Shown here: piece after piece, positions 33,805-43,227 of the stretch
How positions within the stretch are numbered: position 1 is the first letter of the stretch
Layout: the number at the start of each line of letters is the position of its first letter
From: [Clostridium] methylpentosum DSM 5476
GTDB taxonomy: Bacteria; Bacillota; Clostridia; Oscillospirales; Ruminococcaceae
NCBI GenBank assembly: GCA_000158655.1
Contig: EQ973339.1
Location: forward strand, 521,633 to 584,008
Length of the DNA stretch: 62,376 bases
Direction: 5' to 3'
The notes under the pieces: model-generated
Seen by the model: the letters and a program-made list of their open reading frames with translations, nothing else
What the model was told of the DNA's origin: nothing
Databases searched by the model: none
Translations under genes and position numbers: made by a program

Positions 33805-35163
33805 ATGAAACAGAGGATTGTGATTTTGACCGTTGGAACAGCCATCAGCCTGTTTCTATTTCTTAAGATGAACGCCTGGGAGTACTGGGCGGTCCCCCTT
33901 CTTCCCTTGGGCTGCGGGATTCTCTATTTTCTGTTCCCCTCCATCCTGCTGCGCATCCCTGGAAATGCAGGCGCCAGCTGTCTCAACATCGCGGTTGTCC
34001 TGCGGTACTTAGTTTCTCCCCTGCTGCTCGGGCTGCAGGGGTTCCTGCCCTCTCGGGGAGCTGTCCCGGATGCAGAGGAGGTTGCGGTTGGAACTGCGCT
34101 GATGCTCTACGAGCTTACCGCAGTCTTTGTGGTGATTCATCTCTTTGGCGGCTGTCTGGAGCGGGATAGGTGCGGCGGGGTCCGCAAAACAAATTCGGGT
34201 GGGCCGGTTGTGCTTGCTGTGGCAGGGGCGGCGGCTGTGGCAATCTTTCCGCAGATTCTCGAGAAATACAGTTTTCTATTTTCATCACAGGAGCTTGTGC
34301 GGGAACGGGTGGAGATTCCAGGGACAGCGGAGCTTTTGTTTCAATTCGGAGTGGTGTTCGGGATGCTCAAGCTGGTCGAGTGCCTCTCCCTTCACCGCGC
34401 TTGCTGCTGGCGTTTTTTCTGTGCAGTGGCACTGGTCACAGCGGCGGGCAGTTTTGTACCGTATAGCAGCCGGTTTGGGATACTCCTCCCATTCTTGGCC
34501 GGATGGCTCGTCCTGCGCAGATGCTTTCCCTCGTACCGCAGAGTGCTGAACGGACTGTTTCCCCTGTTGCTTGCAGGTTTGCTCCTGTTCTCCACCCTAA
34601 AAAAAGAGGGAGGCCCGGACAGCGGATTCTCAACAACAGCGCTTGACTTGGCGCAAAACGCGTCGCAGACGCTGCAAAGCTATTTCAGTGGGATCACCAA
34701 TGTCGCGCTTTCGGTTCGAATGAGAACGGTATTTGCAGGCGGCTTTTCGCCTGGCATCCTGCTCAGCGACCTTTGCAAATCGGTGATGGGGCTTTCGGGG
34801 ATCTTTGCAGGCAACACCGGCACCACAGAACTATTTAACCTTGTGTTTTATGGGGAGCGGGCTGCGCGCGACCAGATTGTACCGATGATTGGGCAGGGGT
34901 ACTGCTTTTTTGGGTTTGCTCTTGCCCCGGTGTTTTCCGCCCTCTCCGCTCTTCTTGCAGTATGGTTTGACATGCTGTGCAAGCGATCCCGTGATGTCTT
35001 TTCGATCTATCTGTTCGGTTATCTGTCAGTCCGGTTCGGCTTGTTTTTGATGGTCAACGCGTCGATTCTCACCGCAGAGCTGACCAATCTGTTTCTCCCC
35101 ATTTTTTTGCTCGGCTGGCTCAACGACCGGCTAACTGTCTTTCCCAAGGGAGGCGTGTCATGA
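33805..35163 (+). CDS. Wzy-like polysaccharide polymerase / polytopic membrane protein
   Basis: A 452-residue membrane protein with about 11-12 hydrophobic segments spread over its length and few long loops, the largest near residues 265-340 (containing STLKKEGGPDSGF and a Ser/Thr-rich part). Its position between a glycosyltransferase and a Wzx-like flippase makes it the likely O-antigen/EPS repeat-unit polymerase; sequence motifs for Wzy are poorly conserved, so the call rests on topology and context. The ATG at 33805 opens the first membrane segment (MKQRIVILTVGTAIS). Its stop overlaps the next gene by 4 bp (ATGA). Confidence 0.7.
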   Translation: MKQRIVILTVGTAISLFLFLKMNAWEYWAVPLLPLGCGILYFLFPSILLRIPGNAGASCLNIAVVLRYLVSPLLLGLQGFLPSRGAVPDAEEVAVGTALMLYELTAVFVVIHLFGGCLERDRCGGVRKTNSGGPVVLAVAGAAAVAIFPQILEKYSFLFSSQELVRERVEIPGTAELLFQFGVVFGMLKLVECLSLHRACCWRFFCAVALVTAAGSFVPYSSRFGILLPFLAGWLVLRRCFPSYRRVLNGLFPLLLAGLLLFSTLKKEGGPDSGFSTTALDLAQNASQTLQSYFSGITNVALSVRMRTVFAGGFSPGILLSDLCKSVMGLSGIFAGNTGTTELFNLVFYGERAARDQIVPMIGQGYCFFGFALAPVFSALSALLAVWFDMLCKRSRDVFSIYLFGYLSVRFGLFLMVNASILTAELTNLFLPIFLLGWLNDRLTVFPKGGVS

Positions 35164-36527
35164 TCCGGATCAGTCGCTCTGACATTGTTTGGAATTACCT
35201 TGGACTTGTGCTGTGCAGCGGGGTCAACCTGCTGCTCCTCCCGTTTGCCCTGCGCTTTTTAACCCCGGCTCAGCTTGGGCTGTGGTATACCTTTGGCTCA
35301 TTTCAGGGAATAGCAGTTCTGTTTGATTTTGGGTTTTCGACTACTTTGGGACGCAACTTCACCTATGCTTGGGCAGGCGCCGATACGCTGCAAAAGCAGG
35401 GGATCGGGAAGGGAAGCGGCGAGGTCAACAGGGAGCTGTTTCTCCGGCTGTACAGAATGTCCGGAATTCTCTACCTACTGCTGGCTGCCGTGTTGTTTTT
35501 ACTGCTTGCAGCGGTTGGGTCCGGTTATATCTGGGCGGTCGCGGGCGGGGTGCCCGGGGGAATGCCGGCCTGGTTTCTTTATCTCTGCGCTGTGACACTC
35601 AACCTGTACGCGCTGCGGTTTTCCCCTGTTCTCAAGGGAATCGGTGCAGTGAAACAGTGTCAACAGGTGCAGGTAGTGACCAAGGCAGTGCAATTTCTCC
35701 TCTCCATGGCCTTGTTGCCGTGTGGAGTAGGTCTCGTTGGTATGGCGGCTGGATACCTGATCAGCGCGCTGCTGTCCGCGATTTTGTCCCGGAGAATGCT
35801 GTGGAAGTACCATGGGGTCAAGGGGATTTTTCAGCAGTACCGGGGAAAAGCGTTGGAATATGCCCGGCAAAAGGAGCTGTTTGCAGATCTCCTTCCCAAC
35901 CTGTGGCGGCAGGGGGCAATTTCAGCCGCTGATTTTCTCAACAGCCGGGCCTTGATCCTACTGGTATCTGGTTCTCTCGGGTTGGAGGTCTCCTCTGGCT
36001 TCGGCTTGCTTCAACAGGTGACTGGACTTGTTACAACGTCTGCCAATGCGCTGTTCAACGCCTACCTTCCGCTGTTTGGGGAGTGTCGCCTGCGAGGGGA
36101 TGTCCCGCGTTCCCGCAGGCTTTTTTTCCGCGCAGTGGGGGTGCAGTGGGGTATCCTCCTTTGCGGAGGGGCAGGGGTTCTGCTGTTCGGCAATCCGGTG
36201 CTTTCTCTGCTCGGGGCGTCGGGTCGGCTCCCGGCGACAGGGATCACGTTTGCTTATCTTCTCGCCTCCTCCTTGCTCAACAACCATTTGCTGTGTGGAT
36301 CCTATGTGATGACCGGCAACCGGATTCCCATGTGCCGCGCCTATCTGGTGAGCGGTGGAGCTGCACTTCTTTTTCAGTGGCTGCTCCTCTCTCAGTGTGG
36401 GGCAGGACTATTTGCAGCGGTGTGTGCCGGTGGATGTGTGCAGCTGTGTTACAACAATTGGCGCTGGGTATTCGAGGCGCTGAAAGAACTGCAAATCATT
36501 AAGATGGGAGGACGCTATGAAACGTAA
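35160..36527 (+). CDS. Wzx-like polysaccharide flippase (MOP superfamily)
   Basis: A 455-residue protein with about 12 membrane segments, of the oligosaccharide flippase family. The N-terminal part reads YLGLVLCSGVNLLLLPFAL followed by LTPAQLGLWYTFGSF, the usual Wzx opening. It is expected to flip the undecaprenyl-linked repeat unit across the membrane. It starts within the stop codon of the polymerase gene (ATGA) and overlaps the acetyltransferase gene by 11 bp, so the three are translationally coupled. It is distinct from the SpoVB-like flippase at 21 kb. Confidence 0.83.
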   Translation: MIRISRSDIVWNYLGLVLCSGVNLLLLPFALRFLTPAQLGLWYTFGSFQGIAVLFDFGFSTTLGRNFTYAWAGADTLQKQGIGKGSGEVNRELFLRLYRMSGILYLLLAAVLFLLLAAVGSGYIWAVAGGVPGGMPAWFLYLCAVTLNLYALRFSPVLKGIGAVKQCQQVQVVTKAVQFLLSMALLPCGVGLVGMAAGYLISALLSAILSRRMLWKYHGVKGIFQQYRGKALEYARQKELFADLLPNLWRQGAISAADFLNSRALILLVSGSLGLEVSSGFGLLQQVTGLVTTSANALFNAYLPLFGECRLRGDVPRSRRLFFRAVGVQWGILLCGGAGVLLFGNPVLSLLGASGRLPATGITFAYLLASSLLNNHLLCGSYVMTGNRIPMCRAYLVSGGAALLFQWLLLSQCGAGLFAAVCAGGCVQLCYNNWRWVFEALKELQIIKMGGRYET

Positions 36528-36948
36528 AAAATGCAGGGTGATGACCCTATACAACCTCATGCGCAGGCTCTTTCTGCGCGGCGTTCCTCTGCTGCCGCGA
36601 TTGCTTCATCACTTGATCCGCACGGTGTATTCCTGCGAACTGCCGATGTCCTGCAATCTGGCAGAGGATGTCTTTTTAGGGCACAACGGTCTGGGGCTTG
36701 TCGTGCACGGAGACGCTGTTGTGGGAAGCGGATGCAAGATTTATCAAAACGTCACACTGGGAGGGCGCAACGGTCAGGGAGGACCAGTGCTCGGCTGCGG
36801 CGTGTTTGTCGGCGCTGGGGCCTGCATTCTGGGCGAAATCCGGGTGGGCGACAACGCAAAAATTGGGGCGAACGCCGTCGTGCTCACCGATGTGCCGGAG
36901 GGTGCGGTGATGGTCGGCGTGCCCGCGAGGAGGATCAATCAATGGTAA
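36517..36948 (+). CDS. Hexapeptide-repeat acetyltransferase (serine acetyltransferase-like)
   Basis: A 143-residue left-handed beta-helix acyltransferase. The catalytic-type His lies in [18 protein letters not shown], followed by IYQNVTLGG and hexapeptide turns ([27 protein letters not shown]) ending in the usual VPARRI. It resembles CysE-type and capsule-modifying acetyltransferases, but the CysE N-terminal helical domain is almost absent, so O-acetylation of a sugar in the exopolysaccharide is more likely than cysteine synthesis. GGGAGG lies upstream of the ATG. It overlaps the genes on both sides. Confidence 0.85.
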   Translation: MKRKKCRVMTLYNLMRRLFLRGVPLLPRLLHHLIRTVYSCELPMSCNLAEDVFLGHNGLGLVVHGDAVVGSGCKIYQNVTLGGRNGQGGPVLGCGVFVGAGACILGEIRVGDNAKIGANAVVLTDVPEGAVMVGVPARRINQW

Positions 36949-38216
36949 CAGAGGAACTGCTTTGGACAAAAGCGGAACGGGTTGCGATTGTCGGGCTGGG
37001 CTATGTGGGACTGCCCTTGGCAAAGGCGTTTTCAAAGTATTACCGGGTGATCGGCTTTGACGAGGACCTGGAAAAGATTCAACTGTATCAGGGACAGACA
37101 AGCGAAGCGTTCTATCCGACCGGACGGGCGGACGACCTGGGATGTGCGAGGTTTATCATCGTCGCCGTGCCCACTCCGGCGACAGCGGACCGCAAGCCGG
37201 ATCTTTCCTGTCTAATTCGGGCGAGCGAGACGGTGGGGGCGCGGCTGCGCCGCGGATCAGTCGTGGTGTACGAGTCAACCGTCTACCCCGGAACCACCGA
37301 GTCGGTCTGTATTCCCATCCTGGAACGCGCTTCAGGGCTGCGGTACGGCGTGGACTTTTTCGTGGGCTACTCGCCCGAGCGCGTCAATCCCGGCGATCCG
37401 ATTCACCGGATTGAAGAGGTTGTCAAGGTGGTTTCGGGAACGGACTATCACACTGTCAGACTTCTCAGTCAGGTGTACGGTCGGGTCATCCCTGCAGGTA
37501 TTTATCAGGCGCCCACTATCATGGTTGCAGAAGCTGCCAAAATGTTTGAAAACGTGCAGCGGGATGTGAACATCGGCTTGATCAACGAGCTCTCCGTTCT
37601 CTTGAATGCAATGAACATCGATACCCATGCTGTTGTAGAGGCCGCGTCGACCAAGTGGAACTATGCCCCCTATGAGCCCGGGCTTGTCGGCGGGCACTGT
37701 ATCGGGGTGGATTCGCTCTACCTGCTTGATTGCGCCTAGCGATACAGATGCAAGCTCCGGGTACTCGAAGAGGCCAGGAGGAGCAATCTGGCCGCGCCTG
37801 CACGGGTGGCGCTGCGCACCTCTGAGCGGGTTGAGCAACTCGGACTGACTCCCTCAAGCGCCCATGTCGCAGTCGCAGGATTTACCTTTAAGGAGGACGT
37901 CGCGGATATCCGCAACACCGGGGTGATGGAGGTGATTGAGCATCTTCGGGCACTTGGCATCCATCCAGTTGTTACAGATCCCCAGGCCGACCCCGCTCTG
38001 GTGCGGCGGGAGTACGGGATTGAACTGACTTCATTCGACCTTTTACAAGACCTGGATGTGCTGGTTATCGCAGTCCGGCACAGAGAGTATCGCCAGCTCG
38101 CCCCAGAGCAATTGGATCTGTTGTTTCGCTGTGAAAAAAGGGCACTCATCGACGTCAAGGGAATCTTTGATCAGGAGGAGATGCAGCGCCGCGGCTACCT
38201 GTACTGGAGGATGTGA
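36942..38216 (+). pseudogene. Nucleotide-sugar dehydrogenase interrupted by an in-frame TAG
   Basis: A UDP-N-acetylhexosamine 6-dehydrogenase (WecC/TviB/WbpA group) that would oxidise a UDP-amino sugar to its uronic acid. The N-terminal NAD domain has [10 protein letters not shown], and the catalytic Cys is in GGHCIGVD (about residue 255). A single TAG at 37737-37739 falls shortly after. The same frame then continues to 38216 with the C-terminal domain (VAGFTFKEDVADIRNTGV). Alignment with the family puts the TAG where a Gln is common, so CAG to TAG is the simplest explanation. Both parts are otherwise undamaged. Alternatives are a sequencing error, stop readthrough, or reinitiation at GTG 37806. 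Confidence 0.85.
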
Positions 38217-38220
38217 CCAG

Positions 38221-38249
38221 TTGTTGCCGCCCCGGTTTTGTGTTATACT
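38221..38249 (+). promoter_or_regulatory. Possible promoter of the two-component genes
   Basis: TTGTTG (38221-38226), a 17-bp spacer and TATACT (38244-38249), immediately after the dehydrogenase frame ends and 20 bp before the response-regulator start. Confidence 0.55.
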
Positions 38250-38268
38250 GGGGACAGGAGGCGATTTT

Positions 38269-38934
38269 ATGGCGAGGATATTTCTTGTGGAGGACGATCC
38301 GAAAATCAGGGAGGAGCTCACCACGCTGCTCGAAAAATACGGGCACATCTGTTGTTCCTCAGATGATTTTACCAACATGCTGGATGCGATCCTCAAAAGT
38401 GGCGCTGAGCTGCTGCTGCTCGACATCAACCTGCCGGTATTTGACGGCTATCACATCTGTCGGGAACTGCGCAAGGTGTCCGACCTGCCAATCATTATCG
38501 TAACCAGCCGGGACAGCGATGTGGATGAACTGATGAGTATGAACCTCGGTGCAGATGATTTCATCACCAAGCCGTACAACACCCAGATACTGCTTGCGCG
38601 GATCAACTCGGTGCTCAACCGGGCGTACAACAACCGTTCCGCCAAGGTGGTGTCCCACAATGGAGTATCGCTCGATCTCGCGACAAGCATTGTCTCAAAT
38701 CGGGAGCGCCAAGCGGAGCTGACCAAGAACGAGCTGCGCATTCTGCATCTGCTGATGACGAACAGTGGAAGCATCCTTTCCCGAGATGAGCTGATGAACG
38801 ACCTGTGGCAGTCGGACGAGTTTGTGGACGACAACACCCTGACTGTGAACATCAATCGGTTGCGCAAAAAGCTCGAGGAGATTGGAATCACCGGATATCT
38901 GATTACAAAGCGGGGCCGGGGGTACATGGTATGA
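38269..38934 (+). CDS. OmpR-family response regulator, BceR-like
   Basis: A 221-residue regulator with a receiver domain (about 1-115; acidic pair EDD near residue 8, phosphoacceptor Asp52 in LLLDINLP, Lys in ITKPY) and a winged-helix DNA-binding domain (about 125-221; TKNELRILHLL, VNINRLRKKL, TKRGRGYMV). The arrangement with a short kinase lacking a large sensor domain and a nearby BceAB-type transporter makes a role in antimicrobial-peptide response likely. The ATG at 38269 has GGAGG eight bases upstream. It overlaps the kinase gene by 4 bp. Candidate binding sites are TGTAAG direct repeats at 40376-40392 before the transporter genes. Confidence 0.92.
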   Translation: MARIFLVEDDPKIREELTTLLEKYGHICCSSDDFTNMLDAILKSGAELLLLDINLPVFDGYHICRELRKVSDLPIIIVTSRDSDVDELMSMNLGADDFITKPYNTQILLARINSVLNRAYNNRSAKVVSHNGVSLDLATSIVSNRERQAELTKNELRILHLLMTNSGSILSRDELMNDLWQSDEFVDDNTLTVNINRLRKKLEEIGITGYLITKRGRGYMV

Positions 38935-39935
38935 GTCTCTGGTCATTTTTAAAGGGAAAACTCGGGATGCTGGTCATCCATTTGTTCCTCCTTTTTTTCA
39001 CTGGCATGCTGCTCTCTGCCATGCAGCTCGATGGGTCGACGATTTTTTACATTCTAACCCTGTACACGGTTGCCCTTCTGGCTGGGCTCGCCCTTGAATA
39101 CCTGCCCAAACGCAGCTATTACAGCCGGCTGCACAGGCATTTAGACACACTGGATCAGAAATACCTTCTCTGCGAGCTGATCGGTGAGCCGCCCTTTGAG
39201 GAGGGAAAATTGTGGTATGATGCCCTCAAACGCTCCGCCAAGTCGATGAACGACCGGATATCTGAATATGAGCGCGCCTCGCGGGAGTACCGCGAATACA
39301 TTGAGACCTGGGTGCACGAGATCAAGACTCCGATCGCGTCGGGCAAGTTGCTGATTGAAAACAATCCGTCCGCCCTGACGGCCAGCATCGGGGAGGAGAT
39401 CGACCGCATCGACCAGTTTGTCGAGCAGGCCCTTTACTACTCCCGCAGCAGCAATGTGGAAAAGGATTACCTGATCAAGCGGGCTTCACTCAAGGAGCTT
39501 GTCAATTCGGTGATCCGCAGGCACGCCAAAGCGCTGATTGCCGCGCATGTGAGCTTTGACTTGCAGGGGCTTGACTGCACTGTGTACACCGACGTCAAGT
39601 GGACGGATTTTATGTTGGGGCAGATTTTGAGCAATGCAGTCAAATACCGCCGGGAGGACTGCCGGATTTCCGTCACTGGGGAACAGGGGGAGAACGGCGT
39701 TTCCCTGAAAATCCGGGACAATGGGACCGGCATTCCGGCCCAGGATCTCAGCCGGGTGTTTGAAAAGGGATTTACCGGCCAAAATGGGCGAAGCTATGCC
39801 AAATCGACCGGTATGGGGCTGTACCTGTGCAAAAAGCTGTGCGTTAAGCTGGGGCTTGGACTCTCTGTCTGCTCAGAGGAGGGGCGCTTCACCGAGGTAG
39901 AGCTTCGTTTCCCAAAACGGGAGCTCTTGGAGTGA
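38931..39935 (+). CDS. Sensor histidine kinase, BceS-like (intramembrane-sensing)
   Basis: A 334-residue kinase. Two transmembrane segments (about 12-32 and 36-56) are joined by a very short external loop, so there is no extracellular sensor domain, as in BceS-type kinases that sense through their partner transporter. The phosphorylated His129 is in HEIKTPIA. The ATP-binding part has an N-box (ILSNAVKYR), DNGTGIP, a TGQNGRSYAKSTGMGLYL G2-like box. The start overlaps the regulator stop (ATGA). The partner permease is the BceB-like protein at 41-43 kb. Confidence 0.92.
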   Translation: MSLWSFLKGKLGMLVIHLFLLFFTGMLLSAMQLDGSTIFYILTLYTVALLAGLALEYLPKRSYYSRLHRHLDTLDQKYLLCELIGEPPFEEGKLWYDALKRSAKSMNDRISEYERASREYREYIETWVHEIKTPIASGKLLIENNPSALTASIGEEIDRIDQFVEQALYYSRSSNVEKDYLIKRASLKELVNSVIRRHAKALIAAHVSFDLQGLDCTVYTDVKWTDFMLGQILSNAVKYRREDCRISVTGEQGENGVSLKIRDNGTGIPAQDLSRVFEKGFTGQNGRSYAKSTGMGLYLCKKLCVKLGLGLSVCSEEGRFTEVELRFPKRELLE

Positions 39936-39963
39936 GTACAGCTGTTTAGAGTGAGTAATTGCG

Positions 39964-39988
39964 GCGGGCGCTGGGCGTCCGCTGTTTT
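39964..39988 (+). terminator. Terminator after the kinase gene
   Basis: An 8-bp GC stem GCGGGCGC (39964-39971)/GCGTCCGC (39975-39982) with one wobble and a TGG loop, followed by TGTTTT. Confidence 0.7.
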
Positions 39989-40375
39989 AGTTATGTGGTT
40001 TTAGCGGGGGAAAACACGAACCAAATTGCAGCGCAGATGCAAAACCGACTGAAAACGTTCAGATGGAGAAGCAACTCTTGATGAGTGAGATTATCCCGTT
40101 TCAAATCAGCAAGCAGGTCCACCCAGTTGGCAAACCGTATTGTGTGTTTCCGACTGGGTTGAACCCCTATTCACTTTGCTGCAAACAACGAGTCAAATAA
40201 AGGAGGCGTACCCAAGCGGGAGAGGCGGTCGGAGAGCTGACGAAACAATTGCCACTCGTGTGATGGGGAAGGCAGATCATTGTATTTCTGTGAAAAGCCG
40301 AGCGAATGCTTTTCGGTGAAAACTGCGCGGACCAAGCGTTTAAAACCTGATTTTCACTGCGCAAGGTGACAAAAC
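39989..40375. other. Intergenic stretch between the kinase and transporter genes
   Basis: No supported gene. It contains the recurring motif GATCATTGTATTTCTG (40275-40290) followed by CGAATGCTTTT (40303-40313), shared with the stretch at 57473-57503. Confidence 0.5.
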
Positions 40376-40392
40376 TGTAAGTGATTTGTAAG
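40376..40392 (+). promoter_or_regulatory. Candidate response-regulator operator upstream of the ABC transporter
   Basis: Two direct repeats TGTAAG (40376-40381 and 40387-40392) with an 11-bp period, the spacing used by dimers of OmpR/PhoB-type regulators. A weak promoter follows: TGGCAG (40402-40407), a 17-bp spacer, TAAACT (40425-40430). The weak -35 box next to the repeats suggests activation by the upstream regulator. Confidence 0.55.
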
Positions 40393-40469
40393 CCAAAAAA
40401 CTGGCAGCCGCTCTGTTCCTGTGGTAAACTAAGGGCAGTCAAACAAACACCGACAGGAGGAACTTTGAG

Positions 40470-41237
40470 ATGGAACCAGTTTTACGGGTAGAAAACATCC
40501 AAAAATATTACGGCAACAAGGGAAACATCACCAAGGCGATCGACAACATCAGTTTTTCAGTCGCACCGGGGGAATACATCGGCATTATGGGCGCATCGGG
40601 CAGCGGCAAGACGACTCTGCTCAACTGCATCTCCACCATCGACAGTGTGACCTCGGGACACATTATCATCGGGGGAAGAGATATTACTACATTGGGTACC
40701 AAAAGCCTCTCCCGGTTCCGCCGGGAGCAGCTCGGGTTTATCTTTCAGGACTTTAATCTGCTCGACACGCTGACCACCTATGAAAATATCGCCCTTGCGC
40801 TCACCATCCTCAAACAGCCCGCCCATCAGATCGACGCCAAGGTCAAGGCGGTGGCGCAACAACTCGCAATCACCTCGGTGCTCAACAAATACCCGTACCA
40901 GATGTCAGGCGGGCAAAAGCAGCGGGTGGCGAGCGCTCGGGCAATCATCACCAACCCCTCCCTTATTCTCGCCGACGAACCGACTGGAGCGCTCGATTCC
41001 AAATCCGCCCGGATGCTGCTCGAATGTTTTGAAACCCTCAACGACCAGTTGCAGGCCACCATTCTGATGGTTACCCACGACGCGTTCACTGCCAGCTACT
41101 GCAAGCGCATCCTGTTTATCAAAGATGGTAAGATTTTCAACGAGCTCGTGCGGGGCGACCGATCGCGCAAGGAGTTTTTCAACCGCATCATCGAGGTTGT
41201 GACCATGCTCGGAGGTGACAACGGAAATGTTCTTTAA
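40470..41237 (+). CDS. ABC transporter ATP-binding protein, BceA-like
   Basis: A 255-residue ATPase with Walker A GASGSGKTT, GFIFQDFNLLDTL around the Q-loop, signature MSGGQKQRVASARA, Walker [13 protein letters not shown] and the H-loop VTHD. The opening VLRVENIQKYYGNKGN...TKAIDNISF is typical of BceA/VraD-type subunits that pair with FtsX-like permeases. It energises removal of peptide antibiotics from their lipid targets and signalling to the kinase. AGGAGG lies upstream of the ATG. Its 3' end overlaps the permease gene by 11 bp. Confidence 0.93.
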   Translation: MEPVLRVENIQKYYGNKGNITKAIDNISFSVAPGEYIGIMGASGSGKTTLLNCISTIDSVTSGHIIIGGRDITTLGTKSLSRFRREQLGFIFQDFNLLDTLTTYENIALALTILKQPAHQIDAKVKAVAQQLAITSVLNKYPYQMSGGQKQRVASARAIITNPSLILADEPTGALDSKSARMLLECFETLNDQLQATILMVTHDAFTASYCKRILFIKDGKIFNELVRGDRSRKEFFNRIIEVVTMLGGDNGNVL

Positions 41238-43224
41238 GCTCTCCTTTCGCAACGTCCGGCGCAGCATGAAGGACTACGCCATATATTTTTTGACCCTCAT
41301 GTTCGGCGTCTGCATCTTCTATGTCTTTAACTCGGTGCAGGCCCAGCAGTCGATGCTCGAGGTCTCGGAGGTACAGACGCTGATGCTCCAAAACCTTTCG
41401 ATGCTGCTCGGATATGTCTCGGTCTTTGTCTCGATCATTTTGGGGTTTCTCGTCATTTACGCCAACAAGTTTTTGATCAAGCGCAGAAAGCGGGAACTCG
41501 GACTTTACATGCTCTTAGGAATGGAGAAGGGGAGTATTTCGAGGATTCTCATCTGCGAAACGCTGTTCATCGGGGTGATTTCACTCCTAGTCGGTTTGCT
41601 CATCGGCACCCTGCTCTCGCAGGGCCTGGCTGTGGTGACTGCAAAAATGTTTGCTGTGCGGCTCAAATCTTTCAGCTTTGCCTTTTCTTCCGAAGCCTGT
41701 TTCAAGACAATCCTCTACTTTGGGATCATTTACCTGCTCGTTATGATCTTCAACTCAGTCTCGATTTCGAAATGCAAGCTCATCAACCTGCTCAATGCGC
41801 ACAAACAAAACGAAACGCTGAAAATGAAAAAGCTGTGGATGTCAGTTGTGCTCTTTGTGCTGGCCGTGGGCTGTCTGGGCACTGCCTACGCCTTGATCTG
41901 TAAAAACAAACTGCTGACCATCAACTTTGAATTCACTGCGTCAATTGTGCTCGGCGTGGTCGGGACGCTGCTTTTTTTCATGTCTCTCTCCGGCTTTTTG
42001 CTGCGTCTGGTCAAATCCAGCAGGAGGATTTATCTCAAAAACCTCAACATGTTCGTTCTGCGCCAGATCAACAGCAAGATCAACACCACCTACTTTTCGA
42101 TGACTGTGATCTGTCTGCTGCTGTTTGTGGCCATCCTGACTCTTTCCACCGGCATGAGCATGGCGTCAGTCATGACCAAGGACTTGGAAGAAACTACGCC
42201 GTACGACGCGAGCATTACTTACAAGCTTCCAGAAGGGGAAATCGACCTTGACCTCATCGCGGATGCCCGACAGTACTCTGATTTGAGTTTTGCCCAGCAG
42301 ATGCAGCAGGTGAGCTACCGTTCCGACCCGCAGCTCACCTATCAGGACCTCATCAAAGGGGGGATGGAAACCCTCTCCAATCAGTATTCCCTTGACCGCT
42401 TTGCATCGAGCTTCGTTCCGGTGATCGGGATTTCGGATTACAACCATTTGATGGAGATTCAAGGGAAGAGGGGACTGGACCTAGCAGAGAACGAATTCGC
42501 AATCAACTGCAACTTTGAAGAGGTGGCTGGAATCCTCAACTATTACCTGAGCAATGTCAAGCAGCTCACAGTTGGAGAAATGGAACTGACCGCCGCAATG
42601 CCTCAGGTTGTGGAAAACACTATTGACCTGACAGGAATGAAGATGGACACCGGGACGCTGATTATCCCCGACGAAGTCGCCGCACAGCTTCCCATCGTCT
42701 CGAAAATGGCGGTGTTTCAGTACGGAGAGGACAAAGACCAAGCAGAGACGGAATTTTCCGCCCTGGTGGAGCAGTCGGACCACTTCCGCATCTCCGACAC
42801 TAAGCTCACAATCTACCAGCAGATGGCGGGTTCCAAGACCATGCTCTCCTACATCGCAATCTACCTCGGCATTGTATTCTTGCTGACAAGCGCGGCAGTG
42901 CTGGCTCTCCAGCAGCTTTCCGAGTCGGCCGATAACCTCGAGCGGTACGGGCTGCTGCGCAAGATCGGTGTTGAGCCTCGGATGATTAACCGGTCGCTGC
43001 TCGCCCAGATCGCCATTTATTTCTTTATTCCTCTCGCCCTCGCCCTTATCCACTCAGCAGTAGGAATCTTTGTGATCTCCCAGCTGCTTAAACAGTTCGG
43101 GGAGATGGACATCACCGGAAATGTCATTGCAACAGTGGTTTCGCTTATTGTGATTTATGGTGCTTACTTTATTGCCACCTATCTATGCAGCAAAACGATG
43201 ATTCGGGAGAGAAGTTCAGAATAA
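41227..43224 (+). CDS. ABC transporter permease, BceB-like (FtsX family)
   Basis: A 665-residue permease with the BceB layout: one N-terminal transmembrane helix (about 16-36), further helices to about 290, a large extracytoplasmic domain (about 310-535), and three C-terminal helices (about 540-655). The extracellular domain is the part that recognises peptide and contacts the kinase in characterised systems. The ATG at 41227 (MFFKLSFRNVRRSMKDY) is preferred because it begins like other BceB proteins and has GGAGG 11 bases upstream; a GTG four codons earlier is also possible. No immunity or bacteriocin gene is adjacent, so the inducing peptide is unknown. Confidence 0.92.
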   Translation: MFFKLSFRNVRRSMKDYAIYFLTLMFGVCIFYVFNSVQAQQSMLEVSEVQTLMLQNLSMLLGYVSVFVSIILGFLVIYANKFLIKRRKRELGLYMLLGMEKGSISRILICETLFIGVISLLVGLLIGTLLSQGLAVVTAKMFAVRLKSFSFAFSSEACFKTILYFGIIYLLVMIFNSVSISKCKLINLLNAHKQNETLKMKKLWMSVVLFVLAVGCLGTAYALICKNKLLTINFEFTASIVLGVVGTLLFFMSLSGFLLRLVKSSRRIYLKNLNMFVLRQINSKINTTYFSMTVICLLLFVAILTLSTGMSMASVMTKDLEETTPYDASITYKLPEGEIDLDLIADARQYSDLSFAQQMQQVSYRSDPQLTYQDLIKGGMETLSNQYSLDRFASSFVPVIGISDYNHLMEIQGKRGLDLAENEFAINCNFEEVAGILNYYLSNVKQLTVGEMELTAAMPQVVENTIDLTGMKMDTGTLIIPDEVAAQLPIVSKMAVFQYGEDKDQAETEFSALVEQSDHFRISDTKLTIYQQMAGSKTMLSYIAIYLGIVFLLTSAAVLALQQLSESADNLERYGLLRKIGVEPRMINRSLLAQIAIYFFIPLALALIHSAVGIFVISQLLKQFGEMDITGNVIATVVSLIVIYGAYFIATYLCSKTMIRERSSE

Positions 43225-43227
43225 CAG

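Noticed and set aside
36531-36941. N-terminal extension of the nucleotide-sugar dehydrogenase
   Set aside because: This part is the acetyltransferase gene in another frame; the family start and the overlap point to ATG 36942.
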